A program made the position numbers and the translations under genes. From Janthinobacterium lividum (GTDB lineage: Bacteria; Pseudomonadota; Gammaproteobacteria; Steroidobacterales; Steroidobacteraceae): DNA of 6,655 bases. Below, one piece after another: positions 5,746-6,655 of the stretch (position 1 is the stretch's first letter; the number at the start of each line of letters is the position of its first letter). The stretch lies in NCBI GenBank assembly GCA_943327025.2, contig CALPVO020000122.1, forward strand, positions 1 to 6,655. The letters run 5' to 3'. The notes beneath the pieces were generated by a model, which was given only the letters and a program-made list of their open reading frames with translations, had not been told where the DNA came from and searched no databases.

Positions 5746-6655
5746 ATGCTGGATCGCTTAATCAAACTGAGTGTGGACTTTCGCGTAGCCACGCTGGTCC
5801 TCGCGCTAGCGCTGGGTGCCGTCGGGCTATGGAGCTTTCAGCACCTATCTATTGATGCGGTCCCGGATATCACCAATGTCCAGGTGCAGGTCAACAGCGA
5901 AGCCGCGGGCTATACGCCACTGGAGGCCGAGCAGCGCATTACGCTGCCGCTAGAAAACGCGATGGCAGGGCTTGCCGGCCTCGACTACACACGCTCGTTG
6001 TCACGGTATGGCCTCTCGCAGGTCACCATCGTGTTCAAGGAAGGCACGGACCTGTATTTCGCGCGTCAGCAAGTGGCCGAGCGCTTGCAGGCCGCGCGTG
6101 GCGGTTTGCCTGCAGGTATCGAACCGCAGATGGGACCGGCTGCCACGGGGCTGGGCGAAATCTTCATGTACACCGTTGATGCCACGACCCCGCCGGGCGG
6201 TGGCAAGCCGTCGGTCGATGCGCAGGCGCTGCGGCAGGCGCAGGAGTGGATTGTCCGACCGCAGTTGTTGCGCGTACCCGGCGTGGCGGATGTCAATACG
6301 GTGGGCGGCTACCAGAAGCAGTATCTGGTCCACCCCGATGCCGACCGGTTGCTGGCCTATGGACTGACGCTAGCGGACCTAGTTAACGCCCTCGAGCGTA
6401 ACAACGCCAATCGCGGCGCCGCGTACATTGAACGGAACGGCCAGCAGGTACTGCTCAGAGTTCCAGGCCAGTTAGACGGTGGCGCAGCGGCGCTAGAGGA
6501 GCTACGCGGGCTGGTAGTGCGTAGTGTCGGCGGTACCACCATCCGGGTCGAGGACGTTGCTGTGGTGGCGACAGGCTCCGAAATTCGCATTGGTGCGGCC
6601 ACCCAAAATGGTCGGGAAGTGGTGCTTGGTACCGTGCTGATGCGCGTTGGCGAGA
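5746..6655 (+). CDS. czcA: Heavy-metal efflux RND transporter, CzcA/CusA family; 3' end cut by window edge
   Basis: This is the inner-membrane proton-driven pump of the CzcCBA complex. 303 codons are readable from ATG 5746, open to the window end; full CzcA proteins are about 1,000-1,070 residues, so under a third is present. Residues 14-34 form the first membrane helix. The heavy-metal RND signature follows: DAVPDITNVQVQ (37-48), GYTPLEAEQRIT (55-66) and TRSLSRYGLSQVTIVF (82-97), then TDLYFARQQVAERL in the first porter subdomain and GLGEIFMY at 135-142. These are characteristic of CzcA/CusA rather than of drug pumps such as AcrB. The charged residues of the fourth membrane helix that separate divalent (Czc/Cnr) from monovalent (Cus/Sil) exporters lie beyond the window, so the metal is not decided. 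It starts 8 bases after the czcB stop with only a weak GAG as ribosome site, suggesting coupling to czcB translation. Confidence 0.95.
   Translation, partial: MLDRLIKLSVDFRVATLVLALALGAVGLWSFQHLSIDAVPDITNVQVQVNSEAAGYTPLEAEQRITLPLENAMAGLAGLDYTRSLSRYGLSQVTIVFKEGTDLYFARQQVAERLQAARGGLPAGIEPQMGPAATGLGEIFMYTVDATTPPGGGKPSVDAQALRQAQEWIVRPQLLRVPGVADVNTVGGYQKQYLVHPDADRLLAYGLTLADLVNALERNNANRGAAYIERNGQQVLLRVPGQLDGGAAALEELRGLVVRSVGGTTIRVEDVAVVATGSEIRIGAATQNGREVVLGTVLMRVGE

Overview
The window is high-GC, dense, ordinary bacterial coding sequence. Gene content and codon use suggest a proteobacterium, most likely a beta- or gammaproteobacterium of the Burkholderiales/Xanthomonadales type. That placement is inference: there is no rRNA or marker gene here. 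Six protein genes fill almost the whole window and no stretch over 300 bases lacks a gene. I see no RNA genes, CRISPR arrays, insertion sequences or convincing terminators.

Left half (1-3084), a catabolic-looking cassette. A histidinol-dehydrogenase-family gene runs leftward from 1043 and off the window edge. Across a 122-bp divergent promoter region, two genes run rightward: an LLM-class (RutA/SfnG-like) flavin-dependent monooxygenase (1166-2284) and, 38 bp later, a classical short-chain dehydrogenase (2323-3084). The HisD-like protein has features I associate with the sulfopropanediol dehydrogenase (HpsN) side of the family rather than with histidine biosynthesis, and no his genes are nearby. 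The three enzymes together could oxidise a small organosulfur, alcohol or N-heterocyclic compound. The substrate cannot be read from the sequence.

Right half (3180-6655), a heavy-metal efflux operon of the CzcCBA type. It encodes an outer-membrane TolC-like channel (czcC), a lipoprotein periplasmic adaptor (czcB, overlapping czcC by 4 bases in ATGA) and the start of the RND pump (czcA, 8 bp after czcB, cut by the window end after 303 codons). The three should assemble into one trans-envelope pump exporting divalent cations such as Co, Zn, Cd or Ni. The pump residues that decide specificity lie outside the window.

The two halves differ in third-position GC. A 23-codon sample is 21/23 G or C in the monooxygenase and 12/23 in czcB, so they may have different histories, with the join in the 95-bp gap at 3085-3179. 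I found no clearly undescribed system. The items most worth a second look are the HisD-like/LLM/SDR combination, a 12-bp tandem repeat inside the czcB signal peptide, and operator-like repeats in the divergent promoter region.
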